Below, in pieces: positions 1-7,961 of a DNA stretch of 64,000 nt (the stretch's first letter is position 1; each line of letters starts with the position of its first letter). The translations under genes and the position numbers were made by a program. The DNA lies in NCBI RefSeq assembly GCF_009857745.1, contig NZ_WWEN01000010.1:62001-126000 (forward strand). Direction: 5' to 3'. The stretch comes from Thalassovita mangrovi. GTDB taxonomy: Bacteria > Pseudomonadota > Alphaproteobacteria > Rhodobacterales > Rhodobacteraceae. A model generated the notes under the pieces. That model saw only the letters and a program-made list of their open reading frames with translations. It was not told the DNA's origin and searched no databases.

Positions 1-467
1 TCTGAGCTGTCGCCCATCAAATAGCGCGGCCCGGTACCCTTTTGCGCGGCACGGTCGCCTTTGTTGTAAAGCGCGCATTTGGGCAGCGACAGGCAACCGC
101 AGCCGATGCAGCCGTCCAGATCGTCGCGCAGCGTTTCCAGCACCGCGATGCGCTGATCCAGCGCCGCGCGGAACTGTTCCGAAATCCGCCGCCAATCGGC
201 CGGGGTGGGCGCGCGGCCATCCGGCAGGCTGTTCAGCAGCTCGCGAATCTCGGCGATGGTGAAATCGAACTTCTGCGCGATCATCACGAAGGACAGCCGC
301 CTGATATCGGCGCGCTCAAAGCGGCGCTGGCCGCCGGCATTGCGCCAAGCGCTGACCAAACCCTGCGATTCGTAATAGCGGATCGCCGACACCGCCAATC
401 CCGTGCGCTCGGCCAATGCCCCGATCGCCAACCCGGGTTTCTGCCTCAAGCTCCTGTTTTCAGACAA
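1..467 (-). CDS. soxR: Redox-sensing MerR-family regulator SoxR (3' end cut by window edge)
   Basis: Transcriptional activator that senses superoxide or redox-cycling compounds through a [2Fe-2S] cluster. The 155 visible codons hold an N-terminal winged-helix MerR domain (residues about 12-80, with IRYYESQGLV and RRFERADIRRL), a dimerisation helix, and the diagnostic cluster motif C-x2-C-x-C-x5-C at C120, C123, C125 and C131. The start is a TTG at 467: AAGGAG lies six bases upstream, an in-frame TAG lies just before it, and no ATG or GTG is available. E. coli SoxR has 154 residues, so only the extreme C-terminus should be missing. It is divergent from the VOC gene at 546 and a SoxR-type operator lies between them. 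Identity is certain from the cysteine motif. Confidence 0.95.
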   Translation of the reverse strand, partial: MSENRSLRQKPGLAIGALAERTGLAVSAIRYYESQGLVSAWRNAGGQRRFERADIRRLSFVMIAQKFDFTIAEIRELLNSLPDGRAPTPADWRRISEQFRAALDQRIAVLETLRDDLDGCIGCGCLSLPKCALYNKGDRAAQKGTGPRYLMGDSS

Positions 468-477
468 TTCTAACTCC

Positions 478-508
478 TTGACCTAAAGCTAGGTTTAGAA
501 ATTAGCCT
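478..508 (+). promoter_or_regulatory. SoxR-type promoter with 19-bp spacer and SoxR box
   Basis: The -35 TTGACC (478-483) and -10 TAGCCT (503-508) are separated by 19 bp, the over-long spacer typical of MerR-family activated promoters. An imperfect palindrome, CTAAAGCTAGGTTTAG (483-498), fills the spacer, and the 18-mer at 482-499 matches the E. coli soxS SoxR box at about 12 of 18 positions as I recall that box. It points at the VOC gene starting at 546. The same DNA lies just upstream of soxR, so soxR autoregulation is also likely. Confidence 0.75.
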
Positions 509-545
509 GCATCCGGATCGAAAATCAACCGGAAAGGAATTCCCA

Positions 546-929
546 ATGAGCGCTCAACTGGAACATGCCAATTTCACCGTCCCCAATCCCGAAGCCACGG
601 CAAGATGGCTGTGCGATGTCTTCGACTGGCGCATCCGCTGGCAGGGCGCCGCCATCAATGAGGGCTTTTCCATCCATGTCGGGTCGGATGACAGCTATGT
701 CGCGGTCTATTCCCCGCCGCTTTCGCCGCAGAAGGCGGCCTCGTCGAGCTATCGCACCATCGGCGGGATGAATCACCTCGCCGTGGTGGTCGATGACCTC
801 GACGCGACCGAGGCACGGGTGAAGGCCGCCGGCTTCACCCCGATCAACCATGCCGATTACGAACCGGGGCGGCGGTTCTATTTCACCGATGACGACGGCA
901 TCGAATTCGAGGTGGTCAGCTATGCGTGA
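546..929 (+). CDS. VOC (glyoxalase/bleomycin-resistance fold) protein, probable SoxR target
   Basis: A 127-residue single-chain VOC-superfamily protein with two beta-alpha-beta-beta-beta modules (about residues 1-60 and 70-127). The N-terminal HANFTVPNP strand, the central MNHLAVVVDDLD strand and the C-terminal GIEFEVVSYA strand are all visible. AAAGGA sits upstream of the ATG. Such proteins act as metal-dependent lyases or dioxygenases, or as drug-binding resistance proteins; the substrate cannot be told from sequence. Its position directly behind a SoxR-type promoter argues for a role in detoxifying redox-active or electrophilic compounds, which is an inference. Confidence 0.85.
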   Translation: MSAQLEHANFTVPNPEATARWLCDVFDWRIRWQGAAINEGFSIHVGSDDSYVAVYSPPLSPQKAASSSYRTIGGMNHLAVVVDDLDATEARVKAAGFTPINHADYEPGRRFYFTDDDGIEFEVVSYA

Positions 930-1039
930 CAGGCTACCCCATCTGAAATTCCGGCGATATTTCGCTCTGCAACCTGCGCCACCCCCTTGCATTATGCCCA
1001 TGCATTGGTTCAGGTAATTCGACACGAATTAAAAACATC

Positions 1040-1066
1040 AACGGCGGGCGTTCCGCGCCCGCCGTT
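1040..1066. promoter_or_regulatory. Strong hairpin in the greA leader
   Basis: A perfect 11-bp inverted repeat, AACGGCGGGCG / CGCCCGCCGTT, encloses a 5-nt loop and ends 20 bp before the greA start. No U-tract follows on the plus strand. On the minus strand a T-run follows after a few bases. It could be an upstream terminator or a leader structure affecting greA; the sequence does not decide. Confidence 0.5.
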
Positions 1067-1085
1067 CTGTCATGGAAAGAGGGCC

Positions 1086-1556
1086 ATGGAAAAGATACCG
1101 ATGACCAAGGCGGGTTTCGCCGCGCTGGAAACCGAACTGAAGCACCTGAAATCGGTGGAACGCCCGGCGATCATTCAGGCCATCGCCGAAGCGCGCGAAC
1201 TGGGCGACCTGTCGGAAAACGCCGAATACCACTCCGCCCGCGAAAAGCAGAGCTTCATCGAAGGCCGGATCAAGGAACTCGAAGGCGTGATTTCGCTGGC
1301 CGACGTGATCAACCCGGCCTCGCTGAGCGGTTCCATCAAGTTCGGTGCGACCGTGACCCTGGTCGACGAAGACACCGACGAGGAAAAGGGCTGGCAGATC
1401 GTCGGCGAATACGAGGCCAATATCGAAAAGGGCCTGCTGAACATCAAATCGCCCATCGCCCGCGCCCTGATCGGCAAGGAAGAAGGCGACAGCGTCGAAG
1501 TCCGCACCCCGGGCGGCGTACGTTCCTACGAAGTTTTGAAGATCGAATATATCTGA
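1086..1556 (+). CDS. greA: Transcription elongation factor GreA
   Basis: A cytoplasmic factor that binds the secondary channel of RNA polymerase and stimulates cleavage of backtracked RNA. The 156 residues match the family length of about 158. An N-terminal antiparallel coiled coil (about 1-75) carries the signature [16 protein letters not shown], with the tip acidic residues, followed by a C-terminal FKBP-like domain (about 80-156). The ATG at 1086 ([11 protein letters not shown]) is chosen over an upstream in-frame ATG because it gives the canonical N-terminus and has GAAAGAGGG just upstream. It stands alone, with the next gene 33 bp downstream. Confidence 0.97.
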   Translation: MEKIPMTKAGFAALETELKHLKSVERPAIIQAIAEARELGDLSENAEYHSAREKQSFIEGRIKELEGVISLADVINPASLSGSIKFGATVTLVDEDTDEEKGWQIVGEYEANIEKGLLNIKSPIARALIGKEEGDSVEVRTPGGVRSYEVLKIEYI

Positions 1557-1589
1557 ACCAGTTTTTCCAGTCCGTCATGAGCGTTCACC

Positions 1590-2612
1590 ATGACTGAAAG
1601 TCAGAAAAGACGCCCGGCCACCCCGCTGGGCCTTTACGACAAGCCCAGCCGGGACAGGGTCACGACGATTGAAATCGTCGCGATCGTGCTCAGCCTTGTC
1701 TGGCTGCTGCTGGCGGGCTGGTTCTTCATGACGCTGGAAACCCCGGAAGGGGCCGAGGGCACCGACAGCCTGCGGTTCCTGATGACGGTGCTGGTGCTGT
1801 TCCTGCCGGTGGCGATGATCTGGGTCGCCGCCACCGCCGCCCGGTCCAGCCGGATCATGCGCGAAGAAAGCGCAAGGCTGCAGGCCGCGATCGACGCGAT
1901 CCGCCAGGCCTACCTGGCGCAGGCGCAGGGCCGCGACCTGTCTAGCGAACCCTCGGTCACCCGCAAGCTGGATGAAATCGCCGACGCGCAGCGCAAGACC
2001 GAAACCGCGCTGGCCACCTTCACCAGCAAGCGCGACCATGGCAGCGGCGCGATCCGCCCGGTGGTTCAGAAATCGGAGCCCGAAGACGCCCGCAACCAGG
2101 CGCCCCTGCCGCTGGGCACCCCGGCCGAGGAAATCGGCCCGCCGCTGGCCCGCGCCGATTTCATCCGGGCGATGAATTTTCCCGAAACAGCCGAGGACGA
2201 AAAGGGCTTCATCGCCCTGCGCAAGGCGCTGAAGGACCGCCAGGCGGCGCAGCTGATCCAGGCCAGCCAGGACGTGCTGACCCTGCTCAGCCAGGACGGC
2301 ATCTATATGGACGACCTGCGCCCCGACATGACCCGGCCGGACATCTGGCGCCGCTTCGCCGCCGGGGAACGGGGCCGGTCGATCGCCAAGATCGGCGGCA
2401 TCCACGACCGGTCCTCGCTGGCGCTGACCGCCGGGCGGATGAAGCAGGATCCGATCTTCCGCGACGCGGCGCATCATTTCCTGCGCCGCTTCGACAAGAT
2501 GTTCCAGGAATTCGAACAGACCGCTTCGGATACCGATATCAGCGAATTGTCCGAAACCCGCACCGCCCGCGCCTTCATGCTGCTGGGCCGGGTTGCCGGT
2601 ATTTTCGACTAG
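1590..2612 (+). CDS. Conserved two-TM membrane protein with coiled coil, unknown function
   Basis: A 340-residue protein I do not recognise functionally. Residues about 26-48 and 60-82 are hydrophobic helices joined by a short acidic loop. They are followed by a charged, coiled-coil-prone stretch (about 90-150, MREESARLQAAIDAIRQAY), a Pro-rich linker (about 160-185) and a conserved-looking soluble C-terminal domain (about 190-340). The topology suggests an inner-membrane anchor with a large cytoplasmic domain. It starts 33 bp after greA and may share its transcript. A plain membrane-anchored scaffold role is possible but unproven. Confidence 0.75.
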   Translation: MTESQKRRPATPLGLYDKPSRDRVTTIEIVAIVLSLVWLLLAGWFFMTLETPEGAEGTDSLRFLMTVLVLFLPVAMIWVAATAARSSRIMREESARLQAAIDAIRQAYLAQAQGRDLSSEPSVTRKLDEIADAQRKTETALATFTSKRDHGSGAIRPVVQKSEPEDARNQAPLPLGTPAEEIGPPLARADFIRAMNFPETAEDEKGFIALRKALKDRQAAQLIQASQDVLTLLSQDGIYMDDLRPDMTRPDIWRRFAAGERGRSIAKIGGIHDRSSLALTAGRMKQDPIFRDAAHHFLRRFDKMFQEFEQTASDTDISELSETRTARAFMLLGRVAGIFD

Positions 2613-2684
2613 GCCACAAAAACCCGGGCCCAACCGATTGCATCCCCGCCCAATCGCCGCTACGGCTGATGTCGTTTTCAGTCA

Positions 2685-3416
2685 ATGACAGTTCCCGCCA
2701 TGCAGCCCAGTTCTTCCCGTTCCACCTATTGGCAAGGTTTCCGCGACGGATTGCCTTTCCTCTTCGTGATCACGCCCTTCGGGTTGCTGTTCGGGGTGGT
2801 CGGTACCGAGGCCGGGCTCAACATCTTCGAAACGCTGACCTTTTCGGTCGTGGTGATCGCCGGCGCGGCGCAGTTCACCGCGCTGCAGCTGATGTCGGAA
2901 CAGGCGCCCACCCTGATCGTGCTGGCCTCGGCGCTGGCGGTGAACCTGCGCATGGCGATGTATTCGGCATCGCTCACCCCGCATATCGGCGCGGCGCCGC
3001 TATGGCAGCGGGCGATGATCGCCTATTTCACCGTCGATCAAAGCTATGCCTGTTCCATCGTGGCCTATGAAGAAAATCCCGGCTGGAACCTGCGGCAGAA
3101 GGTCGGTTACTTCATGGGCACGGTCACCCCGATCTGCCCGATGTGGTATGTGTCCACCCTGATCGGCGCCATGATCGGCGCCGCGATCCCGCCCGAACTG
3201 GCGCTGGATTTCGCCATCCCGATCACCTTCATCGCCATCATCGCCCCGGGGCTGCGCACCCGGGCGCATCAGGCGGCGGCGCTGGCCGCGGTGATCCTGT
3301 CGCTGCTGTTCAGCTTCATGCCCTATAACCTGGGCGTGCTGGTGGCGGGCTTGGGCGCGATGATCACCGGCGCGCAGGTCGAGCTGTGGATGGAACGCCG
3401 CAAGGAGGCCGCGTGA
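2685..3416 (+). CDS. azlC: AzlC-family branched-chain amino-acid exporter, large subunit
   Basis: The large inner-membrane subunit of the two-component AzlCD exporter, related to Bacillus AzlC and E. coli YgaZ, which expels branched-chain amino acids or analogues. The 243 residues contain the family-typical start (GFRDGLPFLFVITPFGLLFG), the conserved AGAAQFTALQLM segment, the polar VNLRMAMYSASL region and five to six hydrophobic spans. The stop TGA shares a base with the azlD start, so the two are translationally coupled. The pairing with AzlD makes the assignment secure; the exact substrate is not shown. Confidence 0.92.
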   Translation: MTVPAMQPSSSRSTYWQGFRDGLPFLFVITPFGLLFGVVGTEAGLNIFETLTFSVVVIAGAAQFTALQLMSEQAPTLIVLASALAVNLRMAMYSASLTPHIGAAPLWQRAMIAYFTVDQSYACSIVAYEENPGWNLRQKVGYFMGTVTPICPMWYVSTLIGAMIGAAIPPELALDFAIPITFIAIIAPGLRTRAHQAAALAAVILSLLFSFMPYNLGVLVAGLGAMITGAQVELWMERRKEAA

Positions 3417-3748
3417 TGGAAGCGATCGACCGGACGACGCTGTGGACCGTCATCATCCTGCTGGGGCTGGGCAGCTTCGGGCTGCGCTTCGTCTTTACCG
3501 GGCTGATCGGCGACCGCGCCCTGCCGCCCTGGCTGCTGCGCCACCTGCGCTATACCGCCGTGGCGATCCTGCCCGCGCTGGTCACGCCGCTGGTGATCTG
3601 GCCCGCGGGTACCGGCGGCCAATTCGACGCGCCGCGCGTCATCGCCGCGCTGGTCACGCTGTCGGTGGGCTATTTCACGAAGAACGTGCTGGCCGCCATC
3701 ATCAGCGGCGCGGCAAGCCTTTATGGCTTCCTCTATCTGCTGGGATAG
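3416..3748 (+). CDS. azlD: AzlD-family exporter small subunit
   Basis: The 110-residue small partner of AzlC, with three to four TM helices and the hallmark central segment RHLRYTAVAILPALV (about residues 40-55). The start ATG at 3416 overlaps the azlC stop by one base (TGATG), which is why it is preferred over the ATG at 3386 inside azlC. The two subunits are expected to form the AzlCD/YgaZH-type amino-acid exporter in the inner membrane. The gene ends 3 bp from the convergent lipoprotein gene. Confidence 0.92.
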   Translation: MEAIDRTTLWTVIILLGLGSFGLRFVFTGLIGDRALPPWLLRHLRYTAVAILPALVTPLVIWPAGTGGQFDAPRVIAALVTLSVGYFTKNVLAAIISGAASLYGFLYLLG

Positions 3749-3751
3749 GGT

Positions 3752-4381
3752 TTAGGACGCGTCCCCGGTCAGCTGGCGCACCCGTTCGGGATCGTAGGCT
3801 TCCAGCGCCTTGAACCGGTCTTCGCTGTCATATTCGTACAGCCGCTTGGTGCTGACCCGCGGGACGACCCCGAACTGTTCGGACAGCTTGTTGGGATACC
3901 AGGTCCGCTTGATGTTCAGCTCGGGCAGCTGCGACAGGATATCCGAGGTGCTATTGGCGCACATCGCGTCGGGGACCTCGCCGTAATTCAGCGCCAGGTT
4001 CAGCGCTTTCTCGGCGGTTTCGGGCGACACTTCCATGCGCTGCACCACGACGTGGTAGGTCTTGCGGGCGTGGAAGCGGGTATAGATGTCTTCCAGCCGC
4101 GGGGTGACGTTGAAAACCACGTCGTTGCGGGTCACGATACCATGCTTGCGGAACGATCCGGCGGGATCGAAGATCACCCGCTGGCTGCCATTGATCATCA
4201 TCGAGGTATGCGCACCCGACCCGTTGCTGTTGCTGACCATCGTATAGAGAGTCAGCGCGGGCGGGCCGTCATGGTGGTAAACGGACCGGGCAATCACGTC
4301 ATCGGAAATCGGCGGGTCCTTCTTGACCGCGCAACCGGCGGTAAGGGACAGGGCGCAAACCGCCCACAAAATCGCACGCAT
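3752..4381 (-). CDS. Predicted lipoprotein of unknown function
   Basis: A 209-residue protein with a short signal peptide ending in the lipobox LTAGC, so Cys17 is the expected lipidation site and the mature protein is membrane-anchored and periplasmic. The body has no motif I can name; it holds an early Ser/Asn-rich strand region (MVSNSNGSGAHTSMMING) and charged helices towards the C-terminus. The segment resembles the conserved hypothetical lipoproteins often found near cytochrome oxidase genes in this order, from memory only. It is convergent with azlD. Confidence 0.75.
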   Translation of the reverse strand: MRAILWAVCALSLTAGCAVKKDPPISDDVIARSVYHHDGPPALTLYTMVSNSNGSGAHTSMMINGSQRVIFDPAGSFRKHGIVTRNDVVFNVTPRLEDIYTRFHARKTYHVVVQRMEVSPETAEKALNLALNYGEVPDAMCANSTSDILSQLPELNIKRTWYPNKLSEQFGVVPRVSTKRLYEYDSEDRFKALEAYDPERVRQLTGDAS

Positions 4382-4422
4382 GACAAAATCCGTTCAGAAT
4401 GCCCGGCCGCAATGGCCCGATA

Positions 4423-4557
4423 TCAGCTGTTGACCAGCGCCATGAAGACCAGGATCGCGATGATGACCAGCACGGCCCACTTGGTGAAGTTCACGAAACC
4501 TGCAAAGGTTGCGTCCTGAACCGAGGTGTCCATTTCGCCATGCTTGTGTTCAGCCAT
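4423..4557 (-). CDS. aa3-type cytochrome c oxidase subunit IV
   Basis: A 44-residue protein beginning MAEHKHGEMD, with ATFAGFVNFTKW and then a single TM helix (about residues 26-43). It aligns by eye with Paracoccus aa3 oxidase subunit IV, which shares the HKHGEMD...ATFAGF pattern. The small subunit packs against the catalytic core of the terminal oxidase in the inner membrane. Two in-frame ATGs are available; the one at 4557 sits 8 bp from AAGGA, while that at 4563 sits only 2 bp away, so 4557 is used. No other oxidase genes are in the window, so it is encoded apart from its complex. Confidence 0.9.
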   Translation of the reverse strand: MAEHKHGEMDTSVQDATFAGFVNFTKWAVLVIIAILVFMALVNS

Positions 4558-4649
4558 TTTCATATTCCTTCAAAGTCGCTGTTCGCGACTTGATTAGCCG
4601 ATTTTTCACAACCTGTCACCACGGCAAAACGCCCGCCGGGTCCGGCCGT

Positions 4650-5102
4650 TCAGCTTTTTTCCAGATCGGCGGCCAGCCGGAAACCGATCCGTTTCGCTTC
4701 GACCTGTTCGGGTTCCTTCGGCAATGCGCGCAGAATCACGCTCAGCTGGCTGACATGCTGGATCAGCTGGGTTTTCGCCCCTGCCCCGTCGCTGCCGTAG
4801 AAGGTGACGATATCGGGATCGAAATAGCCCAGGCCCTCGATCCGGATCACCCCGGCATCGCCGCCGGCGAATCCCATCGCGACCTCGTGTTCGGCGTCCA
4901 GCGTCTGTTCGAAATTCTGGATATAGAGGATCAGCCGCTCATAGGCCCATTGCGCCGGGCTCTTGTCGCGCAGCGGGGTGCCGGTGACGGCGACCGGAAC
5001 CTCGGTATTGGCCGGGGTTTCGGGATCGGCATGGACCTCGTGCCGGCGCGGCAGGGCGTCCATTTCATAGGCTTCGGCCGAGGTCGCGATCTTGTCATCC
5101 AT
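4650..5102 (-). CDS. Conserved hypothetical protein (DUF6173-like)
   Basis: A 150-residue soluble protein with a disordered, charged N-terminal third and a compact C-terminal region containing SPAQWAYERLILYIQNFE and GEAYF-like beta segments (IRIEGLGYFDPDIVTFYG). I believe this matches the DUF6173 family, from memory. It overlaps the metallo-hydrolase gene by 8 bp and is the last gene of the operon acyl-CoA dehydrogenase, MBL hydrolase, this gene. That context suggests a link to acyl-CoA or thioester metabolism, but no function can be assigned. Confidence 0.75.
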   Translation of the reverse strand: MDDKIATSAEAYEMDALPRRHEVHADPETPANTEVPVAVTGTPLRDKSPAQWAYERLILYIQNFEQTLDAEHEVAMGFAGGDAGVIRIEGLGYFDPDIVTFYGSDGAGAKTQLIQHVSQLSVILRALPKEPEQVEAKRIGFRLAADLEKS

Positions 5103-6150
5103 CGTCCCGTTCCTTCATCCGCCACAGCCAGGCCCCGTCGTCGCGCCGCTCGCGGATCACCTCGCCGGTCTGGTGCATGTGGTTGAGATGCGCCACCGCC
5201 TCGACCAGCGCCAATCCGTAGGTGCCGCCGTCGATCTTGCGCTTGAACAGCGGCGGGAAACATTCGGCGGCGGTGCGCGGTTCCTGCAGGTGCTTGCGCA
5301 GCCGCCGCAGCGCGCCGTGGTGATTGTCGATCAACTGGCGCATCCGCGTCGGCAGACCGGTGAAGGGCAGCTTGTGCCCGCCCAGCACCAGGTGATCCTC
5401 GCGCGCCAGTTCCTGCAACCTCTCGCAGCTTTCCATCCATTCGCCCAAGGGATCGGCCTCGGGTTCGGTCGGGTGTACGCCGATATTGGGGCTGATCGAG
5501 GGCAGGATCTGATCGCCGGACAGCACAAGGTTGTCGTCGCGGCTCCACATCGTCAGGTGTTCGGGCGCGTGGCCGTGGCCGATATGGATATCCCAGTCGC
5601 GCCCCCCGGCGCGGATCACGTCGCCCTGCTGGATACGGGCAAATCCCACCGGCAACGGATGGCAGATATCGGTGAAATTGAACGGCCGTTCTGTCCGGCG
5701 CTTGTCCAGAACCTCCGGCGCAATGCCGGCGCCGATCCAGAAATCGATCGCTTCCGCCGTCGGTGCGGCCTGCTCATCCAGGATCAGCATGCGGGTCATC
5801 AGGAAGGCGGTGCGGGTGGTGGCGATTTCCGCCCCGAAGCGGGCCTTGAACCACCCCGCCATGCCGACATGATCGGGATGGTGATGGGTCAGGATCACCC
5901 GCCCCACCGGTTTGCCGCCCAAGGGCCCGGCCAGCAGGTTTTCCCACAGCGCCACCGATTTCTTCGAATGCACGCCGCTGTCGATCAAGGTCCAGCTGTC
6001 GCCCTCGTCCAGCGCATAGATGTTCACGTGATCCAGCGCCATCGGCAAAGGCATCCTGATCCACAGGATGCCTTCGGCGACTTCTATCGCGGTGCCGTTT
6101 TCGGGCGGTTCGGCCCAGGGGTAGCGTATGCCTGCGGTCTCGAGGCTCAT
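5095..6150 (-). CDS. MBL-fold metallo-hydrolase
   Basis: A 351-residue metallo-beta-lactamase-fold enzyme. The metal-binding motif HxHxDH is visible as HHHPDH (H89, H91, D93, H94), preceded by the early strand WTLIDSG (D57). Further ligands lie in GHGHAPEHL and the GDQIL segment, and a C-terminal helical domain (about 230-351) is of the type seen in LACTB2-like hydrolases. Such proteins hydrolyse thioesters, lactones or RNA. The start overlaps the stop of the upstream acyl-CoA dehydrogenase by 4 bp, so a thioester or acyl substrate is a reasonable inference. Confidence 0.9.
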   Translation of the reverse strand: MSLETAGIRYPWAEPPENGTAIEVAEGILWIRMPLPMALDHVNIYALDEGDSWTLIDSGVHSKKSVALWENLLAGPLGGKPVGRVILTHHHPDHVGMAGWFKARFGAEIATTRTAFLMTRMLILDEQAAPTAEAIDFWIGAGIAPEVLDKRRTERPFNFTDICHPLPVGFARIQQGDVIRAGGRDWDIHIGHGHAPEHLTMWSRDDNLVLSGDQILPSISPNIGVHPTEPEADPLGEWMESCERLQELAREDHLVLGGHKLPFTGLPTRMRQLIDNHHGALRRLRKHLQEPRTAAECFPPLFKRKIDGGTYGLALVEAVAHLNHMHQTGEVIRERRDDGAWLWRMKERDDG

Positions 6151-7841
6151 GCCTCCAGCTCGTCCAGGCTGAAGGCGAACAGATCGTCAGCCCCGGCCAT
6201 CGCATAGGTCAGCAGCGATTCGTGTTCCGGCAGCAGGCGGCGGATATAGAACCGCGCCAGTTTCGACCGCGCGCCTTCGCCGCCCTCGGCCATCGCGGCC
6301 TTCAGGTGGTAATAGCCGCCCAGAACCCGGGCAAAGGCGCGAGTGAAGGGCACCGAGCCGGCAAAGCGGGTGTTCATGTCGGTCTGGCTGACCAGCCATT
6401 CCACCGCCTCGCGCAGGCTTTCGCAGGCCTGCCAGACCGGTTCGGCCAGTTCCGGCATCGCTGCACGGGCGGCTTCGACATCGGCCTCGATTTCGTCGAT
6501 CAGCACATTCGCGGCCTCGCCGCCATCCATCATTTTGCGCCCGACCAGGTCCATCGCCTGAATGCCGTTGGTGCCCTCGTAGATCGCGGTGATCCGCACG
6601 TCGCGGCTGAACTGCGCAGCGCCGGTTTCCTCGATGAAGCCCATGCCGCCATGCACCTGCACGCCCTGTTCGGCGACATCGATGCCGGTATCGGTGGCGA
6701 AAGCCTTGGCGATCGGCGTCAGCAGCGCCGCGCGCGCCTTCCAGTTTTCCGCCCCGGTCGCCGCCGCCATGTCCAGCGCCACCGCGCAGGACATCACGAT
6801 GGCGCGCGACGCGAAGGTGTCGGCCTTCATCGACAGCAGCATCCGGCGCACGTCGGCGTGGTTGACGATCGGGCCGAATTGCTGGCGTTCCTTGGCGTAG
6901 TCCAGCGCCTTCTGATAGGCCCCTTCGGCCGCGCCGACGCCCTGGGCGGCGACACCCAGACGCGCGTTGTTCATCATGGTGAACATCGCCGCCATGCCCT
7001 TGTGCGGCTCGCCCACCAGCCAGCCCTTGGCGCCGTCGAACTGCATCACCGCGGTCGGGCTGCCATGTATGCCCATCTTGTGTTCCAGGCTGACCACTTT
7101 CAGATCGTTGGCCGGGCCCAGGTTACCGTCGGCATCGGGGATGAATTTGGGCACCATGAACAGGCTGATCCCCTTGGTTCCCTTCACACCGTCGGGCAGA
7201 CGCGCCAGTACCAGGTGGCAGACATTGCCGCCGAAATCGTGATCGCCCCAGGTGATGAAGATTTTCTGCCCGGTGATCGCATAGGTGCCGTCGCCATTGG
7301 GCTCGGCCCGGGTCGTCAGCGCGCCCACATCCGATCCCGCGCCGGGTTCGGTCAGGTTCATCGTGCCGGTCCATTCGCCGCTGATCAGCTTGGGCAGGTA
7401 CAGCGATTTGATTTCCTCGCTGGCGTGGTGTTCCAGCGCCTCGCACTGGCCCTGGGTCAGCAGCGGGCACAGGCCCAACGCCATGTTGGACGAGGTCATC
7501 AATTCGTTGAACGCCGTGGTCAGCGAGATTGGCAGCCCCATGCCGCCATAGGCCTCCGGCCCCGACACCGCGACCCAGCCGCCCTCGGCGATCGCCGCGA
7601 AGGCGTCTTTGAACCCGGGCGAGCTGCGCACGACGCCGTTTTCCAGCACCGCCGGGGTCAGGTCGCCGTTGCGCTGCGTCGGATAGATCACCTCTTCGCA
7701 CAGCTTGCCCATGCCTTCGAGAACCGCATCGGTCAGGTCCTCGCTGGTCTCGGCATATCTTTCGGTGTCCCGCAACTGGCCGAAGGCGGCAACGTGGTCA
7801 AAGACGAACCGGATATCTTCAACTTGCGCACGGTAGGTCAT
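6147..7841 (-). CDS. Acyl-CoA dehydrogenase (large, DmdC/FadE5-like type)
   Basis: An FAD-dependent enzyme that introduces a trans-2,3 double bond into acyl-CoA thioesters. The 564 residues carry the flavin-binding motif NLTEPGAGSDVGAL, the WGDHD and LEHKMGIHGS segments, the second signature QVHGGMGFIEE, and YEGTNGIQAMDL with the probable catalytic Glu, followed by an extra C-terminal domain. This size and motif set fit the long subfamily that includes DMSP-pathway DmdC in marine bacteria, but substrate cannot be settled from sequence. The ATG at 7841 has AGGAGG upstream and is preferred to a start 96 bp further out. It heads a three-gene operon. Confidence 0.92.
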   Translation of the reverse strand: MTYRAQVEDIRFVFDHVAAFGQLRDTERYAETSEDLTDAVLEGMGKLCEEVIYPTQRNGDLTPAVLENGVVRSSPGFKDAFAAIAEGGWVAVSGPEAYGGMGLPISLTTAFNELMTSSNMALGLCPLLTQGQCEALEHHASEEIKSLYLPKLISGEWTGTMNLTEPGAGSDVGALTTRAEPNGDGTYAITGQKIFITWGDHDFGGNVCHLVLARLPDGVKGTKGISLFMVPKFIPDADGNLGPANDLKVVSLEHKMGIHGSPTAVMQFDGAKGWLVGEPHKGMAAMFTMMNNARLGVAAQGVGAAEGAYQKALDYAKERQQFGPIVNHADVRRMLLSMKADTFASRAIVMSCAVALDMAAATGAENWKARAALLTPIAKAFATDTGIDVAEQGVQVHGGMGFIEETGAAQFSRDVRITAIYEGTNGIQAMDLVGRKMMDGGEAANVLIDEIEADVEAARAAMPELAEPVWQACESLREAVEWLVSQTDMNTRFAGSVPFTRAFARVLGGYYHLKAAMAEGGEGARSKLARFYIRRLLPEHESLLTYAMAGADDLFAFSLDELEA

Positions 7842-7961
7842 GTTCTTCTCCTCCTGCCAAGCGACTTGGCTTCTTTTCTTGTCGCGAGTATGCAATTGAT
7901 CCTGACCGTGCAAATTAGTGAACCGCACGCCCATCACAATTGGAACGCCGCGTCATTGGCC

